NCBI RefSeq assembly: GCF_902804485.1 | Contig: NZ_CADCST010000093.1 | Location: forward strand, 1 to 64,000 | From: Flavobacterium collinsii | GTDB lineage: Bacteria > Bacteroidota > Bacteroidia > Flavobacteriales > Flavobacteriaceae | DNA: 64,000 bases | Direction of reading: 5' to 3' | Shown here: positions 49,809 through 58,907 of the stretch, piece by piece | Layout: every line of letters starts with the position of its first letter | Numbering within the stretch: position 1 is the stretch's first letter | Notes under the pieces: model-generated | Told to the model about the DNA's origin: nothing | Seen by the model: only the letters and a program-made list of their open reading frames with translations | Databases searched by the model: none | Made by a program: the position numbers and the translations under genes

Positions 49809-50600
49809 GTGACAAAAGACATTATCATACAAAACATAAAAGCTTTAAAAAGTCATTCAAACATAAATTACGGCATCAAAACCAAAACAGAAGATTTTAC
49901 TGAAAAGCTATTTTATACCCTTTTTGATTCAAATGCAGCTTTAGACGAAAGCATCAAAGAATTGGAAATTCGTTTTAAGGAAATCGCTGTTCTGGCGTGT
50001 AAAAAATCTGAAAATCTCTGTGAATCCATTTGGGATCGTTTTCTGGAGAAATTACCAGGGGTTTTAGAAAAGCTAAATCACGATGCAGAATACATCCTTG
50101 AAAATGACCCTGCATCTAATAGTATTGACGAAGTATACCTGGGGTATCCCGGATTCTACGCCATTGCCATTTATCGTTTAAGTCATGAATTGTATCTTTT
50201 GGATTTATTGCTTTTTTCGCGATTAATGAGCGAGTACGCACATCGAATTACCGGAACCGACATTCATGCCGGAGCCGATATTGCCTCTCCCTTTTTTATT
50301 GATCACGCTACCGGAATTGTGATTGGTGAAACTACCGTGATTAAAAAACATGTAAAAATTTATCAGGGCGTTACTTTAGGGGCCTTGAGCGTAAGCAAGG
50401 AAATGAAAAACGCCAAAAGACACCCCACTGTAGAAGCAAATGTATGCATTTATGCCAATGCTACTATTCTAGGAGGTGAAACTATAATTGGAAAAAACAG
50501 CATTGTAGGTGGAAATGCATGGATTACCAAGTCGATTCCTGAAGATTCGATCGTTTTAAATACCACTACAACTGAAGTCAAAATAAAAGAAAAAAAATAA
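49809..50600 (+). CDS. cysE: Serine O-acetyltransferase
   Basis: The 263-residue product starts at GTG 49809, as no in-frame ATG lies nearby. An N-terminal helical domain precedes a left-handed beta-helix with TDIHAGADI, FFIDHATGIVIGETTVI and KIYQGVTLGALS, which carry the catalytic histidines of SATs. It makes O-acetylserine for CysM, whose gene follows two bases later. The cytoplasmic pair is the sulfide-assimilating cysteine pathway. Confidence 0.92.
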   Translation: MTKDIIIQNIKALKSHSNINYGIKTKTEDFTEKLFYTLFDSNAALDESIKELEIRFKEIAVLACKKSENLCESIWDRFLEKLPGVLEKLNHDAEYILENDPASNSIDEVYLGYPGFYAIAIYRLSHELYLLDLLLFSRLMSEYAHRITGTDIHAGADIASPFFIDHATGIVIGETTVIKKHVKIYQGVTLGALSVSKEMKNAKRHPTVEANVCIYANATILGGETIIGKNSIVGGNAWITKSIPEDSIVLNTTTTEVKIKEKK

Positions 50601-50602
50601 AA

Positions 50603-51490
50603 ATGAGTCCACAGAAATTGCTAAACCTAATTGGAAACACTCCTTTGATGGAAACTGTCAATTTGGTTAAAAACAAAAACGTAAAACTTTTACTAAAACT
50701 TGAAGGGAATAATCCCGGAGGTAGTGTAAAAGACAGAGCGGCATATAACATGATTGCATCCGCTGTAGAAAGAGGCGATATTAAAAAAGGCGACAAGCTA
50801 ATTGAGGCCACCAGCGGAAATACCGGAATTGCTCTGGCCATGATTGCACAATTGTTTCAAATCGAAATTGAATTGGTGCTGCCTGAAGATTCTACAAAAG
50901 AACGAACCCAAACCATGCGCGCTTACGGCGCTACAGTTATTTTAACGCCCGCTAGCGAAGGAATTATCGGCTCAAGGGACTACGCCGACAAAAAAGTTGC
51001 CGAAGGCGGTTATTTGATGCTAAATCAGTTTGCAAATGATGACAACTGGAAAGCGCATTATAAAACCACCGGTCCTGAAATCTGGAATGATACTGACGGA
51101 ACGGTAACCCATTTTGTTTCGGCTATGGGAACCACAGGAACTATCATAGGAACTTCGACTTACTTAAAAGAAAAAAACAAAAACATTCAAATCATCGGCG
51201 CCCAGCCCAGCGAAGGATCTCAGATCCCGGGAATTCGAAAATGGCCTCAGGAATATTTACCGAAAATTTTCGACGCCGCAAAAGTAGATACCGTTGTTGA
51301 TGTGAGTGAAACTGAAGCCAGAGAAATGACTAAAAGACTTGCTCTTGAAGAAGGTGTTTTTGCCGGTATGAGTAGCGGAGGATCTGTAGCTGTAGCATTA
51401 AAAATTGCCGAACAACTGGAATCAGGAGTTATTGTTGCCGTAATTTGTGATCGCGGTGATCGTTATTTATCTTCTGATTTATTTGACTAA
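50603..51490 (+). CDS. cysM: Cysteine synthase B (CysM)
   Basis: The 295-residue fold-type II PLP enzyme joins O-acetylserine with sulfide or thiosulfate. Motifs: LIGNTPLMETV, the PLP lysine in GGSVKDRAAYNM, EATSGNTGIALA, GTTGTIIGTSTYL and PGIRKWPQEYLP, the last being typical of CysM as against CysK. It forms an operon with cysE. It differs from the longer CBS-like enzyme at 4803-5843. Confidence 0.92.
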   Translation: MSPQKLLNLIGNTPLMETVNLVKNKNVKLLLKLEGNNPGGSVKDRAAYNMIASAVERGDIKKGDKLIEATSGNTGIALAMIAQLFQIEIELVLPEDSTKERTQTMRAYGATVILTPASEGIIGSRDYADKKVAEGGYLMLNQFANDDNWKAHYKTTGPEIWNDTDGTVTHFVSAMGTTGTIIGTSTYLKEKNKNIQIIGAQPSEGSQIPGIRKWPQEYLPKIFDAAKVDTVVDVSETEAREMTKRLALEEGVFAGMSSGGSVAVALKIAEQLESGVIVAVICDRGDRYLSSDLFD

Positions 51491-51567
51491 AAATCTGGAT
51501 TGCTGAGATTTTAAAGTCTTTTGAATCTCAGCAATTCAAAATTTCACAAACTTCTAAATTAGGAAAA

Positions 51568-52617
51568 CTACAATTCAAACTCGATTCTAAATTCAGCTCC
51601 TTTATTTTTTCCATCACTGGAAGCCGTAAGCTTTCCTTTGTTCTTCTCAATTATTTTTTTACACAGATACAAACCAATTCCTGTCGAAGATTCGTTAGCA
51701 GTGCCCAGTCGGCTCATTTTTGTAAATTTCTTAAAGAGCTCATCAATCTGAGTTTTATCAAAACCAATTCCGTTGTCTGTAACCGTTACAATAAATCTTC
51801 CATCTTCCGTATAAATTCGAACTTTAACTTCACTGTCAAAATAAGAAAATTTAACAGCATTGCTAATCAAATTCACCAAAACCTGAACCAGCAAGCCTTC
51901 ATCAATTCTTAACTTTGCCTCAACCATCTCCAAGTTCAAACTTAATTTAATGTTCTTATCGATCAAACGTTGCTCTACCTGTTCGTTGATAAAAGGCAAA
52001 ATATTAGGAAATGAAATCATTCTCATTTCTAAATTCCCTTTCACTACCCTATCCTGTTCCTGCAATAGTTTAATGAAGTTTTCAATGTATCTAAATTGCA
52101 AATTAGTCGATTCACAAATCAATTCTGCTAACTGACGAACAGATTCTGATGGATTTTCACTTATAATCAGCCTTGCCAACCCCTGCGGATTTCCTGCAAA
52201 ATTTTTCAAATCATGCGAAAGCATATAGATCAAATCCTGTTTTTCATTGATAAAACTTTCTGATTCATAAATAGATTCCTGAATATTACACAATAACAAC
52301 CCTGCCTCATCACTATATTCTGTTGGTAAAATAGATAATCTTCTATTATTTCTGTAATCGTCCAAGGCTTTCGAAGCTATGGAAATAGGCTTAATTAAGT
52401 GGTTTAAAACCAACAGTGTCAACAATGTTGCCAATAAAGTCATAACCAGAGAAAAAATCAAAATAGAAGTAGCCGAAACACTGTGATTATAATACAATAC
52501 ATAAAACAAGATTCCAATCAGGGGAATATGAATACCGATAAAAGCAACAAACAAAAATTTGAAAGCGTAACTTTTCTTCAAAAAGCCAATTTGTGACAGA
52601 CTATGATACAACTTCAT
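51568..52617 (-). CDS. Orphan membrane-bound sensor histidine kinase
   Basis: The 349-residue product has two membrane helices (about 19-42 and 50-71) with almost no periplasmic loop, a HAMP-like segment (NHLIKPISIASKALDDY), the dimerisation helix with phospho-acceptor His135 (YMLSHDLKN) and an HATPase domain (VLVNLISNAVKFS, DNGIGF, GTANESSTGIGLYLCKKII). With no sensor domain outside, it may sense signals in the membrane or cytoplasm. No response regulator is encoded nearby. Confidence 0.85.
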   Translation of the reverse strand: MKLYHSLSQIGFLKKSYAFKFLFVAFIGIHIPLIGILFYVLYYNHSVSATSILIFSLVMTLLATLLTLLVLNHLIKPISIASKALDDYRNNRRLSILPTEYSDEAGLLLCNIQESIYESESFINEKQDLIYMLSHDLKNFAGNPQGLARLIISENPSESVRQLAELICESTNLQFRYIENFIKLLQEQDRVVKGNLEMRMISFPNILPFINEQVEQRLIDKNIKLSLNLEMVEAKLRIDEGLLVQVLVNLISNAVKFSYFDSEVKVRIYTEDGRFIVTVTDNGIGFDKTQIDELFKKFTKMSRLGTANESSTGIGLYLCKKIIEKNKGKLTASSDGKNKGAEFRIEFEL

Positions 52618-52764
52618 AAAAGACAACAATACTAATAGGTTAAAAATGCAGTATTCAGGGTGATTGTTATAAACAAAGTTAACTTTTAAACTCGATTAAA
52701 CGACTAAATTAGGGAATTTGATAAAATATTTTAAAAATTAAATTTATAAAAGTTTACAAACCCT

Positions 52765-52772
52765 TATTTTTG
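52765..52772 (+). promoter_or_regulatory. -7 element of rlmD, probably leaderless
   Basis: TATTTTTG, perfect TANNTTTG, four bases before the ATG at 52777; the same tight spacing as at glf. Confidence 0.65.
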
Positions 52773-52776
52773 CGCT

Positions 52777-54189
52777 ATGGGAAGAAAAAATACAGACAAA
52801 GTTGTCTTTCATCAAATTCAGGTTCTTGATGCAGGAGCAAAAGGAGTATCAGTAGCAAAAGCTCCTGACGGAAAAGTAATCTTTATTCCGAATGTCGTTC
52901 CTGGCGATGTAGTAGACGTACAAACCTTTAAGAAAAGAAAAGCCTACTATGAAGGCAAAGCCGTAAAATTTCACGAATTATCAGAACATCGTATTGAGCC
53001 AATATGCGATCATTTTGGGGTTTGTGGAGGATGTAAATGGCAAAATATGAAATACAGTCAACAGCTGTATTACAAACAAAACGAAGTAAAAAATCATTTG
53101 CAGCGCATCGGGAAAGTAGAACTTCCTGAATTCGAAAACATCTTAGGTTCTGAAAAACAGTTTTTCTACAGAAACAAGATGGAATTTTCATTTTCTAACA
53201 GCCGCTGGCTAACCGAAAAGGAAATTGAAAGCACAGAAGACTTAGGAAACCGAAATGCCTTAGGGTTTCATATTCCGAAAATGTGGGACAAAATTCTGGA
53301 CATTCAAAAATGTCATTTGCAGGAAGATCCTTCAAATGCCATCAGAAATGAAATCAGGGCTTTTGCAAACGATCATAATCTGGCCTTCTTTAATCCGAGA
53401 GAACATTCCGGTTTACTAAGAACAGTAATGATTCGTACGGCATCTACTGGTGAAATCATGGTTTTGATTCAGTTTTTTGAAAACGATCCTAAAAACCGTG
53501 AATTGATTTTAGATCATCTTTACAAAAAGTTTCCGCAGATTACTTCATTGCAATATGTGGTAAACTCCAAACAAAACGATACGATTTACGATCAGGATAT
53601 TAAATTGTACAAAGGAAGAGATTATATACTGGAAGAAATGGAAGGTTTAAAATTCAGCATCAACGCTAAATCTTTCTACCAGACCAATTCAGATCAGGCT
53701 TATGAATTATACAAGATAACCCGTGATTTTGCCGGACTTACTGGTAACGAAACGGTTTATGATTTGTATACCGGAACTGGAACTATTGCACAGTTTGTTT
53801 CTAAAAAAGCCAAAAAAGTAATTGGTGTCGAAAGTGTTCCCGAAGCAATTTTAGATGCGAAAGCCAATGCAGAACGCAATAATATTACCAATTGTGAGTT
53901 TTTTGTAGGTGATATGAAAGTTGTTTTCAACGAAGCTTTCATTGCTCAGCACGGAAAACCGGATGTTATTATCACAGATCCACCAAGAGATGGAATGCAT
54001 GCCGCGGTTATTGATCAAATTTTGAAGATTGCTCCTGAAAAAGTAGTTTATGTAAGTTGTAATTCAGCAACTCAGGCACGTGATTTGGCTTTAATGGATG
54101 AAAAATACAAGGTAACGCGCGTTAGACCTGTTGATATGTTTCCACAAACGCATCATGTCGAAAATGTTGTACTTTTAGAACTTCGATAA
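52777..54189 (+). CDS. rlmD: 23S rRNA (uracil1939-C5)-methyltransferase RlmD
   Basis: The 470-residue SAM enzyme has an N-terminal TRAM domain (about 5-60), a [4Fe-4S] cysteine group (CDHFGVCGGCKW with a fourth Cys later), and a C-terminal methyltransferase domain with YDLYTGTGTIAQF, ITDPPRDGMH and the catalytic VSCNSATQARD. It modifies 23S rRNA. It is followed by DUF6452 and DUF6048 genes, a linkage common in flavobacteria. Confidence 0.92.
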   Translation: MGRKNTDKVVFHQIQVLDAGAKGVSVAKAPDGKVIFIPNVVPGDVVDVQTFKKRKAYYEGKAVKFHELSEHRIEPICDHFGVCGGCKWQNMKYSQQLYYKQNEVKNHLQRIGKVELPEFENILGSEKQFFYRNKMEFSFSNSRWLTEKEIESTEDLGNRNALGFHIPKMWDKILDIQKCHLQEDPSNAIRNEIRAFANDHNLAFFNPREHSGLLRTVMIRTASTGEIMVLIQFFENDPKNRELILDHLYKKFPQITSLQYVVNSKQNDTIYDQDIKLYKGRDYILEEMEGLKFSINAKSFYQTNSDQAYELYKITRDFAGLTGNETVYDLYTGTGTIAQFVSKKAKKVIGVESVPEAILDAKANAERNNITNCEFFVGDMKVVFNEAFIAQHGKPDVIITDPPRDGMHAAVIDQILKIAPEKVVYVSCNSATQARDLALMDEKYKVTRVRPVDMFPQTHHVENVVLLELR

Positions 54190-54199
54190 TAAAACTTAA

Positions 54200-54751
54200 A
54201 TGAAAAAAATAATCTCTCTTTTACTAATCTTTACTTTTGGTCTGTCCAGTTGTGAGAAAGACGACATTTGTGATGCCAATACTCCTACTACTCCAAGATT
54301 AGTAATTACATTCTATAGCGACGCCGAACCTACTCTAAAACAAAATGTAAAAGATCTAATGGTAATTGGAGGAGCAGAGGGAGAAAATAAAGGAATTGTT
54401 TTTAATAAAAGCATAACAGACGAGACGAATCCTGCAAGATATGTAACCAATTCAAACACTGTTTCAATCCCCTTAAGGACAGATCAGAATACTACAACTT
54501 ATCGTTTTGTTTACAACTCTTTAAGTACTAATCCTGCAACAAAAAATACAGACATTTTAACTTTTTATTACACCCATCAAAATGTGTATGTATCGAGAGC
54601 TTGCGGCTTTAAAACCACCTTTACACTTGATCAATTAAAACCTTTCTCTTTAGCTGACTCCGGAAATGACATATTGTGGATCAAGCAGATTTTTATAAAA
54701 AAGCTTAATGTTGAACTTGAAAATGAGACACATGTTGAGATATATTTTTAG
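54200..54751 (+). CDS. DUF6452-type lipoprotein
   Basis: The 183-residue product has a lipoprotein signal (LLLIFTFGLSSC, Cys18) and the pattern of DUF6452: DICDANTPTTPRLVITFYS, then a middle with NPARYVTNSNTVSIPLRTDQNTTTY and a C-terminal VYVSRACGFKTTF. Function unknown. It lies 10 bases after rlmD and overlaps the next gene by 29 bases. The three-gene linkage suggests a shared, still undefined, envelope role for the two lipoprotein/membrane-linked products. Confidence 0.8.
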   Translation: MKKIISLLLIFTFGLSSCEKDDICDANTPTTPRLVITFYSDAEPTLKQNVKDLMVIGGAEGENKGIVFNKSITDETNPARYVTNSNTVSIPLRTDQNTTTYRFVYNSLSTNPATKNTDILTFYYTHQNVYVSRACGFKTTFTLDQLKPFSLADSGNDILWIKQIFIKKLNVELENETHVEIYF

Positions 54752-55538
54752 TATTTGTTTATTGTTTTCAATGTTTTTGGGTCATTCTCAGGAAACATCA
54801 ACCACAACAGTAACGAAAGAAGCCGTTAAAACAAATCCGAAGCCCCAGGCAGCCAAACCGGCTGTTAAGGAAACCAAACTGGATAGTATCAAAACGGATC
54901 GTTACGGACTTCGCGTAGGAGTTGATTTGTACAAATTAACCCGTGGATTATACGATAAGAACTACAAGGGTATTGAGGTTACGGGTGATTTTCGTCTGAC
55001 AAAAAAATACTACCTGGCTGCTGAACTTGGTTTTGAAGACAAAACCACGGATGATGATCGATTAAATTCGACCGCAACCGGAACTTATATTAAAGGAGGT
55101 TTTGATTACAATTTGTACCAAAACTGGCTGGACATGGAAAATTTAATTACAATAGGTATGCGAGGCGGCTTCAGTACTTTTAGCCAACAATTAAACACCT
55201 ATAAGATTTACAACGCAAATCCGTATTGGGGAGAACAACCAGCAATTGTTTCCGGAGAAAAATACAATGGCCTTACAGCAGGCTGGATTGAAGTTGCATT
55301 GGGAGTAAAAGCAAAAGTTTTCAACAATGTGTTTGTAGGCTTTGGAGTTCAGTTAAAACTTTTAGCCGCCAACCAAAAACCTTCGGGCTTTGATAATCTT
55401 TACATTCCGGGCTTTAACAGGACGTACGATGGTAGTTTCGGAATCGGGTTTAACTATACCGTTTCTTACTTTATTCCGCTTTACAAGAAAAAGACAATCA
55501 TTCCTGAATTAATAAAAAAAGAGACCATTAAAAAGTAA
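54723..55538 (+). CDS. DUF6048-type outer-membrane beta-barrel protein
   Basis: From ATG 54723 the product has 271 residues: a signal peptide (MLRYIFSICLLFSMFLGHSQ), a short Thr/Lys/Pro-rich linker, and a beta-barrel-like domain with alternating strands (YGLRVGVDLYKLTRGLYDK, YLAAELGFEDKT, FDYNLYQNWLDMENLITIGMRGGF, aromatic end). A DUF6048 match is likely. The exact start (54708, 54723 or 54732) is uncertain. It probably works with the overlapping lipoprotein. Confidence 0.78.
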   Translation: MRHMLRYIFSICLLFSMFLGHSQETSTTTVTKEAVKTNPKPQAAKPAVKETKLDSIKTDRYGLRVGVDLYKLTRGLYDKNYKGIEVTGDFRLTKKYYLAAELGFEDKTTDDDRLNSTATGTYIKGGFDYNLYQNWLDMENLITIGMRGGFSTFSQQLNTYKIYNANPYWGEQPAIVSGEKYNGLTAGWIEVALGVKAKVFNNVFVGFGVQLKLLAANQKPSGFDNLYIPGFNRTYDGSFGIGFNYTVSYFIPLYKKKTIIPELIKKETIKK

Positions 55539-55551
55539 TAAGCTCTATTAT

Positions 55552-55598
55552 AAAAAAATCCAAATTCCAATAGTAATCTATTAGAATTTGGATTTTTT
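55552..55598. terminator. Bidirectional terminator
   Basis: Stem AAAAAATCCAAATTC / GAATTTGGATTTTTT with an inner AATAG/CTATT pair, between the DUF6048 gene and the convergent aspartate racemase gene. Confidence 0.9.
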
Positions 55599-55602
55599 CA
55601 TT

Positions 55603-56295
55603 TTATGATAATTGAAATTCAACAGCAGCCATCGAATGAATTAAAGTGGTATCAAAAACCGGAACAGAAATATCTTCGGGTTTTATCACTAAAGGAATTT
55701 CGGTACAACCTAAAATAATCCCCTCAGCTCCCTCTTCAATCAATTGATTGGCAATTTCCAGATACCGTTTTTTAGTTGCCTCTGTTACCAAGCCTCTTCC
55801 CAACTCTTCAAAAATTGTGGCGTGCATAAAATCACGGTCGGCATCATTCTTCGGAATAATAGTTTCAATTCCGTTCTCGGCCAATTTATCTTTAAAAAAA
55901 TCGAGTTCCATGGTAAACTTAGTTCCCAGTAAACCCACTTTTTTAATTGCTTCTTTCTGAATTTCTACCGCGGTTGCAGTTGCAATATGAATAATTGGTA
56001 TATCAATCGCTTCTTGAAGTCGCTCAGCAATCAAATGCATGGTATTAGCACATAAAACAATAGCTTCTGCCCCGCCCTGCTGAAGAAACTGACATCCTTT
56101 TAAAAGCATATTAAAAGTCGAATCCCAATCATTGGCATCATTGTTCTTTTTAATATCAGCATAATTGAAAGAGTAGATCAAACACTCCGAGAAATTAAGC
56201 CCTCCCAGCTTATCATTTATTCCCTCGTTTACAAGTTTATAATAATCTGCTGTAGAAACCCAGCTAATTCCACCTATAAGTCCAATTATCCTCAT
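55603..56295 (-). CDS. Aspartate/glutamate racemase family protein
   Basis: The 230-residue product has the Asp/Glu racemase fold with the opening IIGLIGGISWVSTADYY and the two catalytic cysteines in CANTMH and GCTEIPLVI. It is most like aspartate racemase (YgeA type). The product D-amino acid may feed peptidoglycan or other uses; substrate is inferred. It lies 16 bases after the small hypothetical gene on the same strand. Confidence 0.85.
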   Translation of the reverse strand: MRIIGLIGGISWVSTADYYKLVNEGINDKLGGLNFSECLIYSFNYADIKKNNDANDWDSTFNMLLKGCQFLQQGGAEAIVLCANTMHLIAERLQEAIDIPIIHIATATAVEIQKEAIKKVGLLGTKFTMELDFFKDKLAENGIETIIPKNDADRDFMHATIFEELGRGLVTEATKKRYLEIANQLIEEGAEGIILGCTEIPLVIKPEDISVPVFDTTLIHSMAAVEFQLS

Positions 56296-56311
56296 ATAAA
56301 AATCAAATTAA

Positions 56312-56548
56312 TTATCCAATTTCTCTAATTCCTTTTATAAAAATCCATTTCATGAAAAGCTTTTCTCCGTCTTTGGTTTTTACCGACTGAAATTTAGGCG
56401 AAATTAAAGTGGCCACAATAAAAGCGGTCATCGGAATCCAAAATCCGGTTAATCCAGTATAAGAAGCTACCAAAAATCTCCCTAAAATAAATAGAATTGC
56501 GAAACATCCTAATTGGTATAAAAAAGCTCTTACTTGTAGTTTTGTCAT
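56312..56548 (-). CDS. Hypothetical two-helix membrane protein
   Basis: The 78-residue product has two hydrophobic helices (about 9-27 and 36-50) separated by a short turn (YTGLTGFWIP), and a charged C-terminal part (KTKDGEKLFMKWIFIKGIREIG). The KTKDGEKLFMKWIF segment looks conserved in character. It is probably co-transcribed with the racemase gene. No family recognised. Confidence 0.6.
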   Translation of the reverse strand: MTKLQVRAFLYQLGCFAILFILGRFLVASYTGLTGFWIPMTAFIVATLISPKFQSVKTKDGEKLFMKWIFIKGIREIG

Positions 56549-56555
56549 TTTTTTC

Positions 56556-56745
56556 TTTTTAAAGGTTCAAAGTTCCAGAGGTTCAAAGCGACAAAGGCTT
56601 TCTCTTTGTGTTTATGACGCCTTGTTTCTTTGCAACTATTACTAAATTTTAAATTTGATCTTTTTATTGGACTCAGAGTTACAAAAACTCAAAGCGACAA
56701 AATATGTTTTCTTTGTACCTCTGAACCTTTGTCTCTTTGCAACTA
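56556..56745. repeat. Word-type intergenic repeats
   Basis: The region is built from short words: AGGTTCAAAG near 56563 and GAGGTTCAAAGCGACAAA near 56579, ACTCAAAGCGACAAA near 56687, and CTCTGAACCTTTGTCTCTTTGCAACTATT at the rlmL end, with CTTTGCAACTATTACT at 56630. Several are reverse complements of each other. The same vocabulary occurs at 8451-8594 and 45404-45420. It separates the hypothetical gene from the RlmL-like gene and contains no ORF. Confidence 0.65.
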
Positions 56746-57906
56746 TTCGTTAACTTGAAATTTCGTTCTCTTGCTTCCCTCGTACATTTCGTACTTTACT
56801 AAACGTGCTTCAAGACTTGCGTTGAAAAGTTTAATTTTTCGGGATGGTTTTAGACCTACAAATTTCAGAGCTTCCAGATTTGCTGTAATAAACCAGGCAT
56901 TTGTTCCCGGATAACTTTTCTTTAGAGTATCTCCTATATTTTTGTAGAATTCTTCCATATGAATATCCAAACGCTCATCGTAAGGCGGATTGAAAACCAT
57001 GTGTAATTTTCCTTCTACAGCTTTTTCTGTATCAAAAAAGTTATTTTCTTCTACGGTAACATAATCCTCCAAATTGGCATTTCTGATATTGTCTTTGGCT
57101 TTATTTACAGCACTTGGTGCTTTATCAAAACCTTTTATCGTATAATGAAACTCCTTTGTTTTTTTCATCAAACTGTTTACAATCTGATCGAAGAGATCAT
57201 TATCCCAGTCTTTCCATTTTTCGAATGCAAATTCTTTACGGTTAATATTCGCCGGAATATTACAGGCAATCATAGCCGCTTCGGCCAAGAAAGTTCCCGA
57301 ACCACACATTGGATCTAAAAAATGACTTTGTCCTTCCCATCCTGACAATAATAATACTCCTGCTGCCAAAACTTCGTTGATTGGCGCAATATTCGTTGCG
57401 GTTCTGTAACCACGCTGATGCAATGAATTCCCTGAAGTATCCAGTGCAACCGAAACCTGATCTTTATCGATATGAACATTGATTCTTAAATCAGGAAAAG
57501 CTTTGTCGATACTCGGACGCTGTCCGGTTCTTTCTCTAAACTGATCTACAATAGCATCTTTACATTTTTGAGAAACAAATTCAGAGTGGTTAAAATAAGT
57601 CGAATGCACGGTCGCATCAATCACAAAAGTCTGATTGGCATTTAATAGTTTTGACCAATTTACACCCGAAATTCCTTTATACAATGCCTGCTCATTATTG
57701 GCTCTGAACGAATAAATAGGTTTTAAAACTTTAAGCGCTGTACGAAGCGATAAATTAGCTTTGTACATAAAACCTTTATCGCCTTTAAAGCTTACCATTC
57801 GCACTCCTTTTTCGACATCCTGAGCACCAAGAGCACGCAATTCATTCTCTAATATTTCTTCAAAACCAAAAAAACATTTGGCTATCATTCTAAAATTTTC
57901 TTCCAT
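56743..57906 (-). CDS. THUMP-domain RNA methyltransferase (RlmL N-terminal half type)
   Basis: The 387-residue product has a ferredoxin-like and THUMP N-terminal part (about 45-155, AKCFFGFEEILENELRALGAQ; HSTYFNHSEFVSQKCKDAIVD) and a SAM-methyltransferase domain with LDPMCGSGTFLAEAAMIA and the catalytic FNPPYDERL. This corresponds to the m2G2445 half of E. coli RlmKL; the second (RlmK, m7G2069) half is absent, as usual in Bacteroidota. Its product would modify 23S rRNA guanosine. Confidence 0.87.
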   Translation of the reverse strand: MEENFRMIAKCFFGFEEILENELRALGAQDVEKGVRMVSFKGDKGFMYKANLSLRTALKVLKPIYSFRANNEQALYKGISGVNWSKLLNANQTFVIDATVHSTYFNHSEFVSQKCKDAIVDQFRERTGQRPSIDKAFPDLRINVHIDKDQVSVALDTSGNSLHQRGYRTATNIAPINEVLAAGVLLLSGWEGQSHFLDPMCGSGTFLAEAAMIACNIPANINRKEFAFEKWKDWDNDLFDQIVNSLMKKTKEFHYTIKGFDKAPSAVNKAKDNIRNANLEDYVTVEENNFFDTEKAVEGKLHMVFNPPYDERLDIHMEEFYKNIGDTLKKSYPGTNAWFITANLEALKFVGLKPSRKIKLFNASLEARLVKYEMYEGSKRTKFQVNE

Positions 57907-57935
57907 CTTTATTTTTGAATTATTTCAAATGCACT

Positions 57936-57994
57936 GCTGTTCATCTCTGCATCTGCATCTCTGTACACCTGCTGCATCTCTGCAATGATTCGTG
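57936..57994. repeat. CATCTCTGCA word repeat between divergent genes
   Basis: The words CATCTCTG and CTGCATCT recur: TTCATCTCTGCATCTGCATCTCTG..., then CTGCATCTCTGCAATG, within 60 bases between the RlmL-like gene and the divergent methyltransferase gene. Confidence 0.6.
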
Positions 57995-58035
57995 AGGTAT
58001 CGTTGCGAAATAGTTATTTTTCGGCAAAAATACAC

Positions 58036-58043
58036 TAAATTTG
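58036..58043 (+). promoter_or_regulatory. -7 element of the SAM methyltransferase gene
   Basis: TAAATTTG, perfect TANNTTTG, 30 bases before ATG 58074. Confidence 0.6.
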
Positions 58044-58073
58044 CGGGACTTTGAATTAATTGAAATAGAATAA

Positions 58074-58838
58074 ATGTCTGAAGCAGCAAACTCATCCTCA
58101 CCAAATCAGGAACGTAATACCGAAAATTGGTTTACTTCATGGTTTGATACTCCCTATTACCACATCCTTTATAAAGACCGAAATTATCGCGAAGCTCAGA
58201 TTTTCATGGACAATCTGACCCATTATCTGAATCTTCCGGAAAAAGCAAAAGTATTGGATTTAGCTTGCGGAAAAGGGCGCCATTCGATCTATTTAAATCA
58301 ATTAGGCTTTAATGTCTTAGGAGCCGATTTGTCTGAAAACAGTATCGCCGAAGCCAATAAAAACAGTAACGAAACTCTGCATTTTAAGGTGCACGATATG
58401 CGTGAACCATTTGAAGAAAAATTTGATGCCATTTTTAATTTATTTACCAGTTTTGGATATTTCGAAAGCGACGACGACAATTTGACAACACTTAAAGCCA
58501 TTAAAGAAAGTTTATCTGAATATGGTTTTGCAGTTATCGATTTTATGAATGTTACTCAGGTTATCGAAACATTGGTACCGGAAGAAGTAAAAAATGTAGA
58601 CGGGATTGATTTCAAAATCAAAAGATATGTTGAAGACGGACATATTTTTAAAGAAATAGATTTTGAGGATCAGGGGAAAAAGTACCATTTCACAGAAAAA
58701 GTAAAAGCCTTAACTTTAAAAGATTTTGAAGAACTAATGGCCGAAGCCGGTATTTTCCTGTTGGATATTTTTGGAGATTACAGACTCAAAAAATTCCACA
58801 AAACTGAAAGCGAACGATTAATCATGATTTTTAAATAA
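58074..58838 (+). CDS. Class I SAM-dependent methyltransferase
   Basis: The 254-residue product has the Rossmann methyltransferase motifs VLDLACGKGRHSIYLNQLGF, GADLSENSIAEA, DAIFNLFTSFGYF and YGFAVIDFMN. The C-terminal part (KVKALTLKDFEELMAEAGIFLLDIFGDY) fits small-molecule methyltransferases. An N-terminal extension before the fold (TENWFTSWFDTPYYHILYKDRNYREA) is shared with a family of unknown substrate. The role cannot be fixed from the sequence. Confidence 0.83.
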   Translation: MSEAANSSSPNQERNTENWFTSWFDTPYYHILYKDRNYREAQIFMDNLTHYLNLPEKAKVLDLACGKGRHSIYLNQLGFNVLGADLSENSIAEANKNSNETLHFKVHDMREPFEEKFDAIFNLFTSFGYFESDDDNLTTLKAIKESLSEYGFAVIDFMNVTQVIETLVPEEVKNVDGIDFKIKRYVEDGHIFKEIDFEDQGKKYHFTEKVKALTLKDFEELMAEAGIFLLDIFGDYRLKKFHKTESERLIMIFK

Positions 58839-58846
58839 AATTGGAG

Positions 58847-58907
58847 AATCGTTTAATTGTTTTTTGTTTAACCGTTTGATCGCTAAACAAAAAACAATTA
58901 AACGATT
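58847..58907 (+). repeat. Perfect 24-bp inverted repeat upstream of the ZIP gene
   Basis: AATCGTTTAATTG... (58847-58870) pairs with its exact reverse complement at 58884-58907, leaving a 13-base loop (ACCGTTTGATCGC). Further copies of CGATTAAACAA follow up to 58930. No run of U follows the stem, so it is not a clear terminator. It ends 28 bases before the ZIP transporter start and would form a strong hairpin in the leader. Confidence 0.8.
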
